47,097 nt of DNA, taken from assembly GCA_028285085.1 (NCBI GenBank), contig JANQQI010000058.1:1-47097 (forward strand), in the 5' to 3' direction. The position numbers were made by a program, and so were the translations under genes. Below are positions 1 through 8,748 of the stretch, in pieces. Position 1 is the first letter of the stretch; every line of letters begins with the position of its first letter. The notes under the pieces were generated by a model, which did not search any database, was not told where the DNA came from, and was given only the letters and a program-made list of their open reading frames with translations. Source of the stretch: Saprospiraceae bacterium (GTDB taxonomy: Bacteria; Bacteroidota; Bacteroidia; Chitinophagales; Saprospiraceae).

Positions 1-3000
1 AGAGGTATCGAATAGTTCGGTGGTGTCGCTGGCTAGTAAGCTCACGGTTGTAGTGACAATGGAATCGCAACCGAGCAGATTGACCAAATTTTCGGTAAAT
101 ACGCCCGCGAGATTGGGATCGCAGGTGGCATCACTAATAAAAGTAGAATCACTTTGAGAAAAAGTGATGGTGGTAATGACGGTACTATCGCATCCATTTA
201 GATTGGTAAAAATATCGGTAAAGATGCCGGTTTGTGCCGGATCGCAAGAGGTATCAAATAGCTCAGTAGTGTCAATTGGATTGACAGATAGGGTAGTGAT
301 AACGATACTATCACAGCCAAGTAAGGTGCTCAAAGTATCGGTGAAAATACCCGCTACCGTTTGGGGGCTACCACCTAGAAAAATACTTTCTCCTTCGCAA
401 ATTTCTGCGCTGGCATTGACCGTTGCGGTTGGATTTACGGTGACCGTAGCCGATGTATTTGGATTAGCGGAGCAAGTGGGATTAGAGCTATCGTTAACCG
501 TTAACAGCGCATAAGTCGTCGTCGTTGTGGGGCTGACCAAAATAGACTGTCCATCGATGACATTGGTTAAATCAAAGCTCTGGTTACCATCCGAGTAAGT
601 AAGGTCAAATGGTGGATTGCCAGATAAAGAGAATAGCAAGGTGCCCGCCTCGCCCTCACATATTTCGGCTTCAATCGCGAGGCTGCCTGTTGGCGTCGCT
701 TGCCAAGTCACCGGAGTACCTAGGCTAACGGATAAGCAAGGATCATCCAGATCTATGCCTCCCAAACCATCAGCATTCCCCGCTACGGCAGATATGTAGT
801 AAGTATTTCCCGCCACGAGTGGAGTTGCGAAATCAAATTCAGGGACCGTATTCGTACCAAAAATATTACCTAATGTATTCCCACTGCCATCATGCAGGAT
901 AAATAGCAAGAGGTCATTACCGTCCAGTGCTTCATCATCCAGATGGATGGCAGTAGCACTAGTGCCTTCACATAGATTAAGTGCATCAGTATCCATCGTC
1001 CCCGCCTCAGTTAGACAATCACAACTAAACGTTCCACTAAGCGTCGTTGGATTGCAATCATTGACATCGTTAATGACAAATTGATAAGGATCGCCAGAGG
1101 GAATGGCCGGGCTAGTATAAATGTAAGGTGGCGAAGTCGTTAGATTTCCACCCGGAAGATTAGCAAAGACACTGTAGGTGGCAGGGTCACCACCGGTAAT
1201 TTCAAAGACGGCAGTGTAATTCTCTTGGGCGCCGTCACAAGTCAAGGTGAAATTAGTAATCACTGGCGCATCTACTATTTCGACAATCGCTTGTCCACTA
1301 CCGCTGCCGGAGCAAGCATTCGCATCCACAATCGACTGAATGTCGTAGGTCCCCGGAATAATGGCCTCAATACTGCTTATCCCTTCATCGACGGTCAATG
1401 TCGTTGGCGAGGCGCCGTCGATGGTGTAGGTCACCACAAATGGGCCATTCCCCGTTGTAGACAAAATTAATGAGAGACTCTGTCCACTGTCTTCGCAAAT
1501 GATCCCTGAGCCTTGCAAAGTGGCGGTTGGAGGGGTTAATATTTCTATGAAAATTTCTGCGGGTTCTGAACAAAGGCCACTCCCTGCTGCGGAGTAAGTC
1601 ACAGAATATACGCCAGGAGCGAGTACAGAGGGATCAATCTGTCCGTTCGCATCAGCAATGCCTCCCCAGCTGCCTCCCGCTGGGCTCCCGATCAATGTTT
1701 GAATCGGATCTGAAGTACAAAATGGTCCAGCTGCTTCAATGCTTGATAGGACAACTGGCTGAATAATGAATGGTAGTTCATCGGTGCCGATACAGCCGTC
1801 CACATCTGTAAAAGTATAAATGGCCGTGAAGGCTCCGGGACCAATAGCCAGAGGATTTAGCACCCCCGAAGGACTGACATCTCCTCCCCAGATTCCGCCG
1901 GGTGGGTCGGCTACGAGATTGATCGCAGGGTCATCAAGGCAAAGCGGCGAAGCAATTGGAATGATCGTCACTTGTGGGGGCGTTCCCGGAATAACATTAA
2001 CGCCAGTCACTGCCGTGCAGCCTTCTGCATTGGTCACCGTCACGCTGTAAGCACCCGGGGTATTGACGGTGATCGATGCTTCGGAACTCGTCGTTGACCA
2101 GTTGTAATTGGTAAATGCAGGGGTGACACTTAAGACCGTACTGCTGCCATCGCAAATGGCGAGATCTCCGACAATTTCAGGATCAGGCAAAGTGGCCGAG
2201 CTTACTGTCTGGGAAGCTATGCCGGTGCAACCATTGGCGGCGGTGACGGTGACGGTGTATGTACCCGGATTACTGATCGTAACACTTGGATTGGTTCCCA
2301 AGCTGTTAGACCATACATAACCGGTGTAGGGGCCACCTTCTGTACTAAGTGAAATGGAACTGCCGGGGCAAAGTAAATCCGGCCCAGTGATCGTCGGCGG
2401 CGTGAAAGGAAATTCTGTAACCACTACACTCGCCTCGGCTGTACAGTCAAAAGCATCAGTCACGGTCACACCATAAGTGCCGGGGGTATTGATATTAATA
2501 CTTTGGCCCGGGCTGCCGCCTGTCCAAACATAACTCACGAAGCCAGCTGTAGCCGTGAGTGTTGTACTTTCTCCGGCACAATAATTTATTTCTCCGGTGA
2601 TCTCGACACTCGGTGGACTAGGTATCGTTAGTTCGTAAGTATCAGTGCCTGTACAATCCGCGGCGTTGGTCACGGTGACGGAATAAGTGCCTCCGTTGAC
2701 TACAGTAATAGTTTGCTCGTTACCACCGTTACTCCAGGCATAAGTACTGAAACCTGCTCCGGCATCCAAAGTGATAATGCCGTTACATTGATAGGGTAGT
2801 TCTATGATAACGGGAGTTGGGGGATCGAGTACATCAACTACAAATTCTGCTTCACTCGTACAGCCGGTTGAGTTGCTCACCACTACGGAATAGGTGCCGG
2901 ATGTATTTACCGAAATTGTAGGATTGGGACTATTGGTTGACCACTGATAGGTGGAGTAGGGGCCACCCGCCACGGAAAGTGTAGTCGTCTCGCCGGGGCA

Positions 3001-3165
3001 GATGAGGGCATCGCCTTCAATGGTCGGTTCGGGAGCTGCGACCACGTTCAGCTCAATGGATCCGAGGCACTGTGCGGACATTAGTTGGGGAAGCGATAGG
3101 GTAGAAAGCGTAAGCAGCAAAATACGGCATACGGAGGACAGGGAGGCAGAAGTTGATTTTTCCAT
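1..3165 (-). CDS. Giant secreted multidomain adhesin-like protein, N-terminal part
   Basis: The frame is open from an ATG at 3165 down to base 1, 1055 codons without a stop, so the gene continues past the left edge. Residues 1-31 look like a signal peptide (basic start, leucine-rich core, ending MSAQ). Residues of about 40-450 form roughly 75-residue Ig/PKD- or SprB-like units, each with an ICPGE/YCAGE-type cysteine segment, a Y-x-W-S strand and a TYSVTVTNAxGC strand. The last 110 residues enter near-identical 41-residue units (CDSxVxTTx...DTTELFDTSCDP...GxFTD...NLxG). Such proteins in Bacteroidota are exported, usually by T9SS, and act as surface adhesins or gliding-type filaments; the sorting domain would be at the unseen C-terminus. 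The frame and domain style are seen directly; the adhesive role is inferred. Confidence 0.85.
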   Translation of the reverse strand, partial: MEKSTSASLSSVCRILLLTLSTLSLPQLMSAQCLGSIELNVVAAPEPTIEGDALICPGETTTLSVAGGPYSTYQWSTNSPNPTISVNTSGTYSVVVSNSTGCTSEAEFVVDVLDPPTPVIIELPYQCNGIITLDAGAGFSTYAWSNGGNEQTITVVNGGTYSVTVTNAADCTGTDTYELTIPSPPSVEITGEINYCAGESTTLTATAGFVSYVWTGGSPGQSININTPGTYGVTVTDAFDCTAEASVVVTEFPFTPPTITGPDLLCPGSSISLSTEGGPYTGYVWSNSLGTNPSVTISNPGTYTVTVTAANGCTGIASQTVSSATLPDPEIVGDLAICDGSSTVLSVTPAFTNYNWSTTSSEASITVNTPGAYSVTVTNAEGCTAVTGVNVIPGTPPQVTIIPIASPLCLDDPAINLVADPPGGIWGGDVSPSGVLNPLAIGPGAFTAIYTFTDVDGCIGTDELPFIIQPVVLSSIEAAGPFCTSDPIQTLIGSPAGGSWGGIADANGQIDPSVLAPGVYSVTYSAAGSGLCSEPAEIFIEILTPPTATLQGSGIICEDSGQSLSLILSTTGNGPFVVTYTIDGASPTTLTVDEGISSIEAIIPGTYDIQSIVDANACSGSGSGQAIVEIVDAPVITNFTLTCDGAQENYTAVFEITGGDPATYSVFANLPGGNLTTSPPYIYTSPAIPSGDPYQFVINDVNDCNPTTLSGTFSCDCLTEAGTMDTDALNLCEGTSATAIHLDDEALDGNDLLLFILHDGSGNTLGNIFGTNTVPEFDFATPLVAGNTYYISAVAGNADGLGGIDLDDPCLSVSLGTPVTWQATPTGSLAIEAEICEGEAGTLLFSLSGNPPFDLTYSDGNQSFDLTNVIDGQSILVSPTTTTTYALLTVNDSSNPTCSANPNTSATVTVNPTATVNASAEICEGESIFLGGSPQTVAGIFTDTLSTLLGCDSIVITTLSVNPIDTTELFDTSCDPAQTGIFTDIFTNLNGCDSTVITTITFSQSDSTFISDATCDPNLAGVFTENLVNLLGCDSIVTTTVSLLASDTTELFDTS

Positions 3166-3442
3166 GGTAACACGTTTGTGTCGCTATACATGACAAAGTT
3201 GAAGCTGAATGAATACCAGCCGGATGAAATCGTAATCAGAATTTGTCAGTATACCATCGAAACAGTCTGATGCACAGAGAGTTGGTGGATATGCGCGTTG
3301 AAAATGTCGCTTTTTTGGCTTTTTACAGACTTAGGCCATTGAAAATCCACGGGTATTTTTTGCTAAGCAGTGTTTAGCCAATTAAAGATAATACATCTTA
3401 CGTTTTGTTAGTATTAGTAATTTCCAAACAAGCTCTGAATCA

Positions 3443-4450
3443 TCACGCAGCTTCATTAATCAACTCATGATTGAGCATCGCTGCCGCTAGATTACCTTGA
3501 GAAATGGCTATGGCTAAGCTTCTCATCGGCGTAGTACAATCTCCCGCAGCGTAAATACCGTGGATGCTGGTTTGCTGAAAGTTAGTGACTTCGAGGTGGC
3601 CGGCTTCGGTGGTTTTGCAACCTAAGGTCTCAGGAATTTTACAATGCTGTTCAAAAGGGGGACGGAAGTAGACAGCGTCTAGATTATGCGTTTTTCCGTT
3701 CTCGAAAACAACATTTTGTAAGGCTCCGTTTTGGTGATCTAGTTTCTGAATCTTGCTATCAATAATTTGGACCTTGGAGGTCGGTAGCTGGTCCACTTCA
3801 AATTGCGGTTGTCCGTTGGTTAGAATCGTCAAGTCATCCGTCCAATGGGCGATTAATTTATAAAAATCGTAAACGGTGTCATCATTGACCCAAATCCCCG
3901 TTCGTTTACCCCTCACCTCATAGCCATGGCAATACGGGCAGTGGAGGATGGTTTTACCCCAACAATCTTCAACGCCCTCAATCGCCGGTAATAGATCTTT
4001 CACCCCGGTAGCGAAAATGACTTTTTTGGTTTGGAATTGATGCTCTTGGCGCGTCGTGACCGTGAAGGCACCACTTTCGCCGGTCATCTCAGTAGCTAAA
4101 TCGTTTAAAATGCTGATCGTCGGGTAGGCTAATACTTGCGCCTCGGCTTCACTTTTTATGCTGCCCGGTGCTTTGCCATCGTGAGTGATGAGATTGTGCG
4201 CATGCGGGGTAAAGCGATTGCAAGGTTGGCCACTGTCTATCACCAGAACGGATCGCAATGATCGACCTAGAGTCATTGCTGCGGATAAACCCGCAAAGCT
4301 TCCTCCAATAATAATGACATCGAATGCTTTTTGATTTTTCATAGTTAAGGATGGTTTGAATGCGTTTAATGGAGCAGATAAAACCAATGCAGGCATCGCC
4401 AAGCAAGTATGCTTAACGAATTGTCTTCTACTTATTACATTAGCTTTCAT
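3443..4450 (-). CDS. Tat-exported NAD(P)/FAD-dependent thioredoxin-reductase-like oxidoreductase
   Basis: 335 aa. The N-terminus has a twin-arginine motif (SRRQFVK, residues 7-13) followed by a hydrophobic stretch ending near LSAPLNA, so export of the folded flavoprotein is likely. The FAD-binding glycine motif is GGSFAG at 49-54, and the second FAD contact is YAAGDC near 297. A redox pair CPYC sits at 171-174 inside HCPYCHGYE, the position of the active-site CxxC of low-molecular-weight thioredoxin reductases. The usual NADPH-binding GGGxxA is replaced by a segment reading GIWVNDDTVYDF, and the HRRxxxR motif is absent, so the electron donor is uncertain. An internal Met at 37 would give a cytoplasmic form. 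It is divergent from a Fur-family gene 62 bp away, which suggests shared control. Confidence 0.82.
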   Translation of the reverse strand: MKANVISRRQFVKHTCLAMPALVLSAPLNAFKPSLTMKNQKAFDVIIIGGSFAGLSAAMTLGRSLRSVLVIDSGQPCNRFTPHAHNLITHDGKAPGSIKSEAEAQVLAYPTISILNDLATEMTGESGAFTVTTRQEHQFQTKKVIFATGVKDLLPAIEGVEDCWGKTILHCPYCHGYEVRGKRTGIWVNDDTVYDFYKLIAHWTDDLTILTNGQPQFEVDQLPTSKVQIIDSKIQKLDHQNGALQNVVFENGKTHNLDAVYFRPPFEQHCKIPETLGCKTTEAGHLEVTNFQQTSIHGIYAAGDCTTPMRSLAIAISQGNLAAAMLNHELINEAA

Positions 4451-4481
4451 ACTTGCAAAAGTAGATTAACTTTTTTATTAT

Positions 4482-4496
4482 TGCAACTAAGTCGCA
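4482..4496. promoter_or_regulatory. Candidate operator between oxidoreductase and Fur-family gene
   Basis: TGCAACTAAGTCGCA is a 15-bp dyad that matches its own reverse complement at 12 of 15 positions. It lies 16 bp before the Fur-family ATG and 31 bp before the divergent oxidoreductase start. Fur-family repressors commonly bind such palindromes in their own divergent promoters. The dyad is seen; binding is inferred. Confidence 0.45.
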
Positions 4497-4512
4497 TTAA
4501 TGATTTTTTATC

Positions 4513-4884
4513 ATGAAAAGAAGAAACACCGCAACTAAGCAAAAAGTACTACAAGCCTTTAAAAAAGAAAATAGGGCACTGAGCCATGAAATGCTGCAAG
4601 CCAGCCTGGACTCCATTGACCGTGCTACGATCTATCGGATTTTGAACCGCTTTCACGAAGATGGGGTCGTTCATAAGATTTTAGGTGCGGACGGCAAGCA
4701 ATATTTCGCCTTATGTGTCGACTGCGAGGAAGATCATCATCGGCATGACCACTTTCACTTTCAATGCTCCAGTTGCCAAAAAATGGAATGTATGGAAGAT
4801 GAGGTTAGTGTCTCGATCCCACAAGGGTATCAGTTTCAGAGCTTTCGCGGCTTAATCGTTGGAATTTGTTCGGATTGCGCGTAA
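4513..4884 (+). CDS. Fur-family metal-responsive transcriptional repressor
   Basis: 123 aa, slightly short for the family. Residues 1-60 form a winged-helix domain (SIDRATIYRILNRFHEDGVVHK matches the Fur recognition-helix region). Residues 73-95 contain the metal-binding segment, with HH at 75-76, HDHFH at 78-82 and cysteines at 85, 88 and 93. A second CxxC pair is at 119/122, so a structural Cys4 zinc site is likely. The sequence does not separate Fur, Zur and PerR types; the neighbouring thiol flavoprotein makes a redox or metal-stress role plausible. A dyad 16 bp upstream may be an autoregulatory site. ATG start. Confidence 0.88.
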   Translation: MKRRNTATKQKVLQAFKKENRALSHEMLQASLDSIDRATIYRILNRFHEDGVVHKILGADGKQYFALCVDCEEDHHRHDHFHFQCSSCQKMECMEDEVSVSIPQGYQFQSFRGLIVGICSDCA

Positions 4885-4932
4885 TTTCCCTCTTTAGCTT
4901 ATAAATTTAGGGAATTATCAAATCGTGCCATC

Positions 4933-5781
4933 ATGCGTTTTACCAATATTGGTTTATTCATCGCTATCATTGTCATAACCGTAATTTTAGCCTTTCTTGC
5001 CAATCGATTTTTCTTGCGGCTGATTCGACGTTCGACCACCGTGATGAAAAACGATCCGACTAATTATCTTTTCTTACGACATGCGATAACTGCGCTGATC
5101 TACATTGTGGGCATTAGTATCGCTATTTATAGCATGCCTAACTTGCGAACACTCGCTAATTCGCTACTGGCTGGTGCTGGAATTTTGGCGGTGGCCGTTG
5201 GCTTTGCTTCTCAACATGCTCTGAGTAATATCATCAGTGGTGTTTTTATCGTGATCTTCAAACCTTTTCGGGTGAACGACCGCTTGAACGTAAATACGAT
5301 GAATGGGATCGTTGAAGATATTACGTTGCGGCATACCGTTATTCGGGATTTCGAGAACCGGCGTATATTGATTCCCAATGCGGTGATTAGTAATGAGGTA
5401 ATTGTCAATGCAGATTTTGCCGAAGATAAAATTTGTAAATGGATTGAGATTAACATTAGTTTTGATAGCAATATCGACCAAGCAAAATCTATCATCGAAG
5501 ACGAAATACTGCAGCATCCGCTCCATATTGACCCGCGTACCGCTGAGCAAATTGCTGAAGGGGCACCGGAAGTACCGGTTCGAGTCATTGCTTTGAGAGA
5601 ATATGCTGTGCAATTAAGAGGCTGGGCCTGGGCTAAAGACTCTGCGGATGGCTTCGTGCTGAGTTGTGATGTATTGGAGAGCATTAAAAAAAGGTTTGAT
5701 CGGGAAGGGGTTGAAATTCCTTATCCGCATCGAACGCTTCTACAAAAACCAGGTTTGGATGTGTCTAATCCTTCGTCATGA
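4933..5781 (+). CDS. Small-conductance mechanosensitive channel (MscS family)
   Basis: 282 aa. There are three membrane helices: residues of about 5-27, 48-68 and the pore-lining TM3 at about 78-115, whose Gly/Ala-rich sequence (LLAGAGILAVAVGFASQHAL, then NIISGVFIVIFKPF) is the MscS signature. The beta domain follows (RVNDRLNV...GIVEDITLRHTVIRDFENRRILIPN), then an alpha/beta C-terminal domain. It should release solutes on hypo-osmotic shock from the inner membrane. The 3' end overlaps the CorA gene by 4 bp (ATGA), so the two are probably translationally coupled. A short imperfect dyad (TTCCCT 4886-4891, AGGGAA 4909-4914) lies just upstream. Confidence 0.92.
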   Translation: MRFTNIGLFIAIIVITVILAFLANRFFLRLIRRSTTVMKNDPTNYLFLRHAITALIYIVGISIAIYSMPNLRTLANSLLAGAGILAVAVGFASQHALSNIISGVFIVIFKPFRVNDRLNVNTMNGIVEDITLRHTVIRDFENRRILIPNAVISNEVIVNADFAEDKICKWIEINISFDSNIDQAKSIIEDEILQHPLHIDPRTAEQIAEGAPEVPVRVIALREYAVQLRGWAWAKDSADGFVLSCDVLESIKKRFDREGVEIPYPHRTLLQKPGLDVSNPSS

Positions 5782-6845
5782 AAAATAAATCGCGCAAACG
5801 TATTCGGAAAAAAGCCGGTGCACCTCCTGGTTCCATTATTTTTACCGGTAGTCAGAAAGTCGAGCAGGTACATGTCCACTATCTGCAATATAATAAACAG
5901 GCAATTTCTGAAGCTCATTGGGATAAAGCATCGACAATTACTTTTCGATCTTCAGAGATCGAGCAGATAGACTGGTACGATATCCGGGGGCTGCACGATA
6001 CCCAGTTGATTGAATCGTTGGGAAGTCACTTCGCGATTCATAACCTGATTCTCGAAGATATTGTCGATATCAACCAACGTCCTAAATTTGAGGAATACGA
6101 CAATGATATTTTCATCATTATTCGAGCCTTGGCTTGGGACAAAGATGGATTTATTAAAACCGAACAGGTTGGTATATTTTTCCGGGAAGGCCTAGTGTTG
6201 TCTTTTCAAGAAGATGAAACAGACCTTTTTGCGGCAGTCCGGGACCGCTTGCTACGTGCCCGTGGACGTATCCGCGAACAAAAAGCTGACTATCTGGGAT
6301 ATGCCTTGCTGGATAATATTGTCGATAACTACTACGTGGTACTGGATGAGTTGGAAGTGAAAATTGAGCAACTTGAAGATGCCATTCTAACTAACCCAGA
6401 GCAAAGCGTCAAGGCACAGATTCATTTGCTAAAAAAAGAATTGCTGACGATTCGTAAATCCATTGCCCCACTGCGAGAGGCAATCAGTCGCTTTACCAAA
6501 TCCGAAAGTCCATTGATTGCTGAGCGAACGAAGCTATTCTTAAGAGATCTATACGATCATACCGTTCAAATTATGGATACGGTTGAAACCTACCGCGATC
6601 TACTAAATGGGGTGCAAGATCTATATCTTTCTGAGATCAGTTTCAAGATGAATCAGGTCATGCAAGTGCTGACCGTTATCACCTCGATATTTGTCCCACT
6701 TTCCTTCCTTACTGGCCTCTACGGTATGAACTTCGAGTATATCCCTGAATTACAATATCGCTACGGTTATTTCATTTTACTTGGGGTCATGGGACTGATT
6801 TTCTGGGGACTGTTACATTATTTTAGAAAAAAGAAGTGGTTCTAA
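5778..6845 (+). CDS. corA: Magnesium/cobalt transporter CorA
   Basis: 355 aa, the usual length. It has a long cytoplasmic alpha/beta funnel with the stalk helix (roughly residues 190-300), then two C-terminal transmembrane helices. The diagnostic YGMNF selectivity motif follows TM1 (VITSIFVPLSFLTGLYGMNF) and the acidic/polar periplasmic loop precedes TM2. The protein ends in a basic tail (FRKKKWF). CorA forms a pentameric inner-membrane channel for Mg2+ and some divalent metals. It shares ATGA with the upstream mechanosensitive channel gene, so the pair is likely one operon for ion and osmotic homeostasis. Confidence 0.95.
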   Translation: MKNKSRKRIRKKAGAPPGSIIFTGSQKVEQVHVHYLQYNKQAISEAHWDKASTITFRSSEIEQIDWYDIRGLHDTQLIESLGSHFAIHNLILEDIVDINQRPKFEEYDNDIFIIIRALAWDKDGFIKTEQVGIFFREGLVLSFQEDETDLFAAVRDRLLRARGRIREQKADYLGYALLDNIVDNYYVVLDELEVKIEQLEDAILTNPEQSVKAQIHLLKKELLTIRKSIAPLREAISRFTKSESPLIAERTKLFLRDLYDHTVQIMDTVETYRDLLNGVQDLYLSEISFKMNQVMQVLTVITSIFVPLSFLTGLYGMNFEYIPELQYRYGYFILLGVMGLIFWGLLHYFRKKKWF

Positions 6846-6896
6846 AACAGACGCGATGACCTGGTGTTACTTTTATAAATAACGCATTTCTGTTTT
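6844..6896. other. Nested inverted repeat at 3' end of corA
   Basis: AAAACAGA (6844-6851) pairs with TCTGTTTT (6889-6896), and a smaller GTTA/TAAC stem (6866-6869, 6880-6883) lies inside. It starts at the corA stop codon. It may fold as a weak 3' terminator or RNA-stabilising hairpin, but it is AT-rich and lacks a classic T tract directly after a GC stem. Confidence 0.35.
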
Positions 6897-7009
6897 ATCG
6901 ATAGAAGAGAGGTGAGTGGAAGTAACAAAAATCAATCTCAGGACTAATTTTCATCATCTTTCCTACTGAAAATAAAAGTGAATTTTACGAATAACAAAAT
7001 TAAACAACG

Positions 7010-7315
7010 ATGATACAAGTACTAATTGAAGCCCCTTTTGAAGTTGCCCAGAGCGTTCAGCAAGACATTAAAAATAGAGTCAATGAACTCCAGACTTATA
7101 CCAATCGCATCACTAAAGCAGATGTGTTTTTCAAATTAGATGATGGAGCCAAGCCCGATGTGGTACTAGCACGCGTGCAGTTGCGGGTACCGGGACCAGA
7201 AATCGTCGGCTCGGATGCCGCGGAGGATTATTTGCCGGCTTTTATCGGCGCCTTTAATAAAGCGAAACAGCAATTGCTCAAACGCAAAGATATCCGACAA
7301 AATCACCACCAATAG
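7010..7315 (+). CDS. Ribosome hibernation factor, HPF/RaiA-like (sigma-54 modulation) family
   Basis: 101 aa, the length of the short HPF/RaiA class. The order beta (MIQVLIEAPFEV), helix (QQDIKNRVNELQTYTNRI), three beta strands (KADVFFKLDD, VVLARVQLRVPG, PEIVGSDAAE), then a helix (YLPAFIGAFNKAKQQLLKRK) matches the family, including the basic end of the last helix that contacts 16S rRNA. Its likely role is to occupy the 30S decoding centre in slow or stressed growth. It is monocistronic and ends at a strong intrinsic terminator about 40 bp downstream. Sequence divergence is high, so the family call is good but not absolute. Confidence 0.75.
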   Translation: MIQVLIEAPFEVAQSVQQDIKNRVNELQTYTNRITKADVFFKLDDGAKPDVVLARVQLRVPGPEIVGSDAAEDYLPAFIGAFNKAKQQLLKRKDIRQNHHQ

Positions 7316-7356
7316 CGTAAACAATATCTTATTATAAGAGCTATGGATAAAACAGG

Positions 7357-7385
7357 GGCGGCTTCAGTAATGAAGCCGCCTTTTT
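7357..7385 (+). terminator. Rho-independent terminator after the HPF-like gene
   Basis: GGCGGCTTCA pairs perfectly with TGAAGCCGCC around a GTAA tetraloop, and the stem is followed directly by five T. This 10-bp GC-rich stem with a T tract is the clearest intrinsic terminator in the window. Confidence 0.92.
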
Positions 7386-7420
7386 GTTGGGGAATCCTTG
7401 ATAAACTCGGTATTTTTAAA

Positions 7421-7450
7421 TTAGTTCTGCAAGGGTTCTTTTTATATTTG
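7421..7450 (+). promoter_or_regulatory. Bacteroidota-type promoter of the DNRLRE gene
   Basis: TATATTTG at 7443-7450 fits the Bacteroidota -7 consensus TAnnTTTG. A TTAG at 7421-7424 (3 of 4 to the -33 TTTG) lies 18 bp upstream. The -7 box is 35 bp before the ATG at 7485. Confidence 0.55.
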
Positions 7451-7484
7451 CGTATATAGAGCTTTAATAAAAAGATATATTGAT

Positions 7485-8705
7485 ATGAAAACAAAACAAT
7501 CCAGAAGACTGGGTATAACAGGTTTGTTGTGCTTGGCCGCCCTCTTCGTCAATGCTCAAATCACTATTACACTTCAACCTAATGCTTCCCGGGGTAAAGA
7601 TGCTTTATTAACTAGCTTGGCAAGAAATACTAACTATAGTGATCATGCCGACTTCTCTGCACTTGCATGGACCAATAGAGGTTCTCTTGTACATGTTAGG
7701 GCCTTACTCGCATTTGACCTGTCAGAGATTCCTATTGGAGCCGTGATTGAAAAGGCGTACTTATCGCTATATTCTTACAAATCCCCAGCTAATGGTGCAC
7801 ACTCAACCCGTAGCGGTTCCAATAAAAGTGTACTTCAACGAGTGACTTCGCCTTGGGAAGAACATACAGTCACCTGGAATACACAACCATCGACCACGGC
7901 AATTGGACAAGTTTACTTACCAGCTAGTCGAAGTGCAATTCAGAATTACGAACAAATAGAAGTGTCCCAATTGGTACAAGATATGGTGAATAGCCCTGGA
8001 GCAAATCATGGCTTTATGCTTCGATTGGCGATAGAAGAGGTCTACCGTAGCATGATCTTCGCCTCTAGTGATCACTTAAACGGGGCGCTGCATCCAAAAC
8101 TAGAAGTAACTTTTTCTGATCCTGTTCCAGTAGATTCCTGTGTCGTTTTCCAGGCTCGAGATAAGAATGGAAAGGATGCTGCCTTATCTACGCTTAAAAG
8201 CAACACTAATTATGGTGATCATGCCGAATTGTCGGGAATGGTTTGGACCAATCGTGGTGTTCCGGTTGTGGTTCGGAGCCTATTGGCCTTTGATCTTTCG
8301 TCGATCCCCGTTGGTGCTGAGATTGTCTCTGCAAACCTGAGTTTGTATTCCTATGAATCACCAGCCAATGGTTCACATTCTACTCGGAACGGTACGAATG
8401 CCTGTGTAATTCAACGGGTGACTTCGACTTGGGAAGAGCATACCGTAACTTGGAAGAATCAACCCACGACCACCGAGTTTGAACAGGTTCTCTTACCAGC
8501 TAGTCTAAGCAATATTCAAAATTATGAAGATATTGATGTTCGTGCCTTAGTGCAAAAGATGGTGGATAACCCATCGGCGAATTATGGCTTTATGCTGCGT
8601 CTCTTTGATGAACAAATCTATCGTAAGATGATTTTTGCATCTAGTGATAACAAAGATGAATCTCTCCATCCACGCCTAAGGGTTTGCTATAATGTAGTCC
8701 CCTAA
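7485..8705 (+). CDS. Secreted protein with two tandem DNRLRE domains
   Basis: 406 aa. A Sec signal peptide covers about residues 1-24 (ends FVNAQ). The rest is two units of about 190 residues with strong mutual identity: each has KDALLTSL/KDAALSTL, TNYxDHA, a LLAFDLSxIPxGAxI strand, SLYSYxSPANGxHSTR, TSxWEEHTVTWxxQP, and a closing FASSDxxxxxLHPxLxV. This is the DNRLRE beta-sandwich pattern, often found beside carbohydrate-active or adhesive domains. There is no T9SS sorting domain; the protein ends 3-4 residues after the second unit. It has its own promoter and sits downstream of a terminator, so it is probably monocistronic. Substrate unknown. Confidence 0.82.
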   Translation: MKTKQSRRLGITGLLCLAALFVNAQITITLQPNASRGKDALLTSLARNTNYSDHADFSALAWTNRGSLVHVRALLAFDLSEIPIGAVIEKAYLSLYSYKSPANGAHSTRSGSNKSVLQRVTSPWEEHTVTWNTQPSTTAIGQVYLPASRSAIQNYEQIEVSQLVQDMVNSPGANHGFMLRLAIEEVYRSMIFASSDHLNGALHPKLEVTFSDPVPVDSCVVFQARDKNGKDAALSTLKSNTNYGDHAELSGMVWTNRGVPVVVRSLLAFDLSSIPVGAEIVSANLSLYSYESPANGSHSTRNGTNACVIQRVTSTWEEHTVTWKNQPTTTEFEQVLLPASLSNIQNYEDIDVRALVQKMVDNPSANYGFMLRLFDEQIYRKMIFASSDNKDESLHPRLRVCYNVVP

Positions 8706-8748
8706 TTTAAGATGGAACTGTTTGGCTGCAAATAGTGTAAAGTTGATA

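Noticed and set aside
5164-5684. Long minus-strand frames inside the MscS gene
   Set aside because: They are antisense shadows of a clear MscS coding sequence.
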